64,000 nucleotides of DNA from Leclercia adecarboxylata (GTDB lineage: Bacteria; Pseudomonadota; Gammaproteobacteria; Enterobacterales; Enterobacteriaceae): positions 744,001-808,000 of the forward strand of contig LR590464.1 of assembly GCA_901472455.1 (NCBI GenBank), read 5' to 3'. The position numbers and the translations under genes were made by a program. Each line of letters begins with the position of its first letter. Position 1 is the stretch's first letter. The notes beneath the pieces were generated by a model. It ran no database searches and was not told the DNA's origin. It saw nothing but the letters and a program-made list of their open reading frames with translations. Shown here in pieces: positions 61,988 through 64,000 of this stretch.

Positions 61988-63381
61988 GCTGCGCCTTCGC
62001 GGCGTGGAGCGCGTTTGCGCGGACGACGATGGCGGCGACGCGGCGCTGGCTCTTCATCCAGCTCGCCCAGCATGTCTTTCTGCGCCGGTGGTGCAGAGAC
62101 CTGGAACTCACCCCACCACTGCACCAGAAGCTGCAGTTCGCGGTTGTTTTCCGCTTCGGCACGCAGGGCCATCAGATCGTAAGCTGCGCGGAATTTTGGA
62201 TGCTCCATTAACTTCCAGGCACGTTTACCCTGACGGCGGGACATCCGCAGCTGAAGCTGCCAGATATCACGCACCAGCGTGGTAATACGTTTCGGGATAG
62301 CCAGCGAGCGGCAGGCTTCATCCAGCACATCGTTGGCGGCCAGCGCAAAGGCATCGTAATAGGCAAGGCCGCTTTCCTGGGCAATCTTCTGCGCGGTTTC
62401 CAGCAGCGGATACCAGAACATCGCGGCAAAAAGGAACGCCGGGTTAACGCGCATATCGTTCTGAATGCGGTTATCGGTGTTCTTCAGCACCTGATCGATG
62501 ATGCGTTCCATGGCGCTGTCACCTTTTTCGGTGAAGTTGCGCGTGATGGTCGGGAACAGAGGCTGGAACAGGCTGTATTCGCGCAGCAGCTGATAGGTAG
62601 CAAAACCATGGCCCGCCTGCAGCAGCTTCAGCGACTCTTCAAACAGACGCGCCGGTGGCACATCGTTGATAAGCGTTGCCAGGCGCGGGATCGGCTCGGC
62701 GGTTTCTGGGCTGATGCGCATATCGAGCTTGGCGGCAAAGCGCACGGCGCGCAGCATGCGCACCGGATCTTCACGGTAGCGCGTTTCCGGATTGCCGATC
62801 AGGCGGATCAGACCCGCGTTCAGGTCCGGCACGCCGCCGACGAAATCGCGAACGGTAAAGTCAGCCACGCTGTAATAGAGGCTGTTGATGGTGAAATCGC
62901 GACGCTGGGCATCTTCTTCGATAGAGCCAAAGATGTTGTCACGCAGCAGCATACCGTTCTGACCTTGTTGAGAGGTCGTGCGGTCTGATGGGGTGCCTTC
63001 GTGATGACCACGGAAAGTAGCGACTTCGATGATTTCTGGGCCAAACATGACGTGAGCAAGGCGGAAGCGACGACCGACCAGGCGGCAGTTACGGAATAAT
63101 TTACGCACCTGCTCAGGGGTGGCGCTGGTGGTCACGTCAAAATCTTTTGGCTTTTTGCCCAGCAGTAAGTCACGCACCCCGCCACCAACAAGATAGGCCT
63201 CATAGCCGGCTTTATTCAGGCGATAAAGGACCTTCAGGGCGTTTTCACTGATATCTTTGCGGGAAATAGCATGCTGCTCGCGCGGAATAACCGACATCGT
63301 ATTTTGAACAATGACGTCTTCCGCCATGCTCTCATCGCGGCTCAGCACCTTACGGCAAAAATTAGCGACTCGGGTAAAAAT
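61984..63381 (-). CDS. pcnB: Poly(A) polymerase I PcnB, AUU start
   Basis: PcnB adds poly(A) tails to RNA 3' ends and so promotes decay; it also controls ColE1-type plasmid copy number. I start at ATT 63381, reading (M)[17 protein letters not shown], preceded by GAGGTG; this gives exactly 465 residues and matches the rare AUU start known for E. coli pcnB. The nucleotidyltransferase core has [20 protein letters not shown] and [13 protein letters not shown]; the tail is very basic ([16 protein letters not shown]). GTG 63348 is the only conventional alternative and would drop 11 conserved residues. Complete, no break; overlaps folK. Confidence 0.95.
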   Translation of the reverse strand: MFTRVANFCRKVLSRDESMAEDVIVQNTMSVIPREQHAISRKDISENALKVLYRLNKAGYEAYLVGGGVRDLLLGKKPKDFDVTTSATPEQVRKLFRNCRLVGRRFRLAHVMFGPEIIEVATFRGHHEGTPSDRTTSQQGQNGMLLRDNIFGSIEEDAQRRDFTINSLYYSVADFTVRDFVGGVPDLNAGLIRLIGNPETRYREDPVRMLRAVRFAAKLDMRISPETAEPIPRLATLINDVPPARLFEESLKLLQAGHGFATYQLLREYSLFQPLFPTITRNFTEKGDSAMERIIDQVLKNTDNRIQNDMRVNPAFLFAAMFWYPLLETAQKIAQESGLAYYDAFALAANDVLDEACRSLAIPKRITTLVRDIWQLQLRMSRRQGKRAWKLMEHPKFRAAYDLMALRAEAENNRELQLLVQWWGEFQVSAPPAQKDMLGELDEEPAPRRRHRRPRKRAPRREGAA

Positions 63382-63441
63382 AGTACACCTCGGTAGTGTG
63401 TGTTTCAGAATTCAGGACAAAAAATAGCGGCTAATCATAGC

Positions 63442-64000
63442 TCAGCGAGACGCATTTGAGAATGCTGGATTTTCGGCACGCGGTTTAGCGACCACCGGGA
63501 GACCGCTTTTGCCAGTAATTCCTCGGTTCGCAGATCCTGCCAACTCATGTGTTACATCCTGGTTTAGAAATTGTAAAGCATTGATAAGAACAGGGCGAGG
63601 ATCGCCTGTCGGTAATGCCGGGGCATGATTCTGTTTCGAGAGTTTCATCCCTTTTTCATTCACCACCAACGGCAAATGGATATAGTCCGGCACCGGCCAG
63701 CCAAATAGCTGGTAGAGCGAAATCTGCCGCACGGTGGGTTCGATCAGATCGGCACCGCGAACAATTTCATTTACTCCCTGGAAAATGGTCATCCACTACG
63801 ACCGCCAGGTTATACGCAAACAGCCCGTCGCGCCGATGGATAATGAAATCCTCGCCCGCCAGCCGGGGATCGGCATGGAGTTCGCCCTGTAGCTGGTCGG
63901 TAAACCAGGTCACCGGGTGCTGCTGCCACCACGCGCACCGCCGCGTTTTCCGGGCTGTGATGCAGGGTGCGGCAATGGCCGTCATAGACGCCGCCGACGC
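63442..64000 (-). CDS. gluQ: Glutamyl-Q tRNA(Asp) synthetase GluQ-RS (5' end outside window)
   Basis: GluQ-RS (YadB) attaches glutamate to queuosine in the anticodon of tRNA(Asp); it is a shortened GluRS without anticodon-binding domain. Only the C-terminal two thirds lie in the window. [60 protein letters not shown] and the KMSKS-like [12 protein letters not shown] are seen; the end is AFSNASR at TGA 63442-63444. Breaks near 63950, 63920, 63782, 63553 and 63480; between the last two the true reading is [20 protein letters not shown]. Confidence 0.9.

Overview
The window is a stretch of enterobacterial chromosome of roughly 55% G+C, carrying a gene order that is almost exactly that of Escherichia coli from mraZ to gluQ. 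Protein matches (made from memory of the E. coli families, not by a search) are very close throughout. Differences from E. coli K-12 (a GH43 glycosidase plus sugar symporter between ampE and aroP, a DUF2950 gene beside yacH, no fimbrial cluster between folK and panB, no yadD between panC and panD) point to an Enterobacter/Lelliottia/Leclercia/Klebsiella-type organism; the genus cannot be fixed from this sequence alone.

Layout. 1-16.5 kb: the division and cell wall (dcw) cluster, all on +, mraZ(3' end)-rsmH-ftsL-ftsI-murE-murF-mraY-murD-ftsW-murG-murC-ddlB-ftsQ-ftsA-ftsZ, making the UDP-MurNAc-pentapeptide and lipid II precursors and the divisome that uses them. 16.6-21.1 kb: lpxC (lipid A), then the secM-secA translational control pair. 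21.1-24.4 kb: mutT, the yacG-zapD-coaE group on -, and guaC. 24.4-27.4 kb: hofC-hofB-ppdD, type IV pilus genes on -. 27.6-30.0 kb: nadC divergent from ampD-ampE. 30.0-32.4 kb: accessory glycoside hydrolase and symporter. 32.6-41.7 kb: aroP, then pdhR-aceE-aceF-lpd (pyruvate dehydrogenase) with a perfect PdhR operator. 41.7-44.1 kb: yacH and a DUF2950 gene. 44.5-49.8 kb: acnB, yacL, speE-speD (spermidine synthesis), yacC. 49.9-54.8 kb: cueO behind a CueR-type promoter, and gcd divergent from hpt around a perfect CRP site. 54.9-59.2 kb: can, the yadGH exporter, yadI, yadE. 59.2-64 kb: panD, panC, panB, folK, pcnB and part of gluQ, all on -.

The most important property for any reader is sequence quality. 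More than half of the genes, including many essential ones (ftsI, murE, murF, murG, ftsQ, ftsA, secA), contain single-base frameshifts, usually one extra base. Gene lengths exceed the expected multiple of three by just the number of breaks needed. These are best read as sequencing errors, not pseudogenes. Coordinates of such genes below run from the true start to the true stop across the breaks.

I found no clear undescribed system. The best candidates for a second look are the GH43-symporter insertion, the yacH-DUF2950 pair, the structured aceE leader, the conserved secM-secA RNA pairing, the AUU start of pcnB, and a pair of twin terminators around gcd-hpt.
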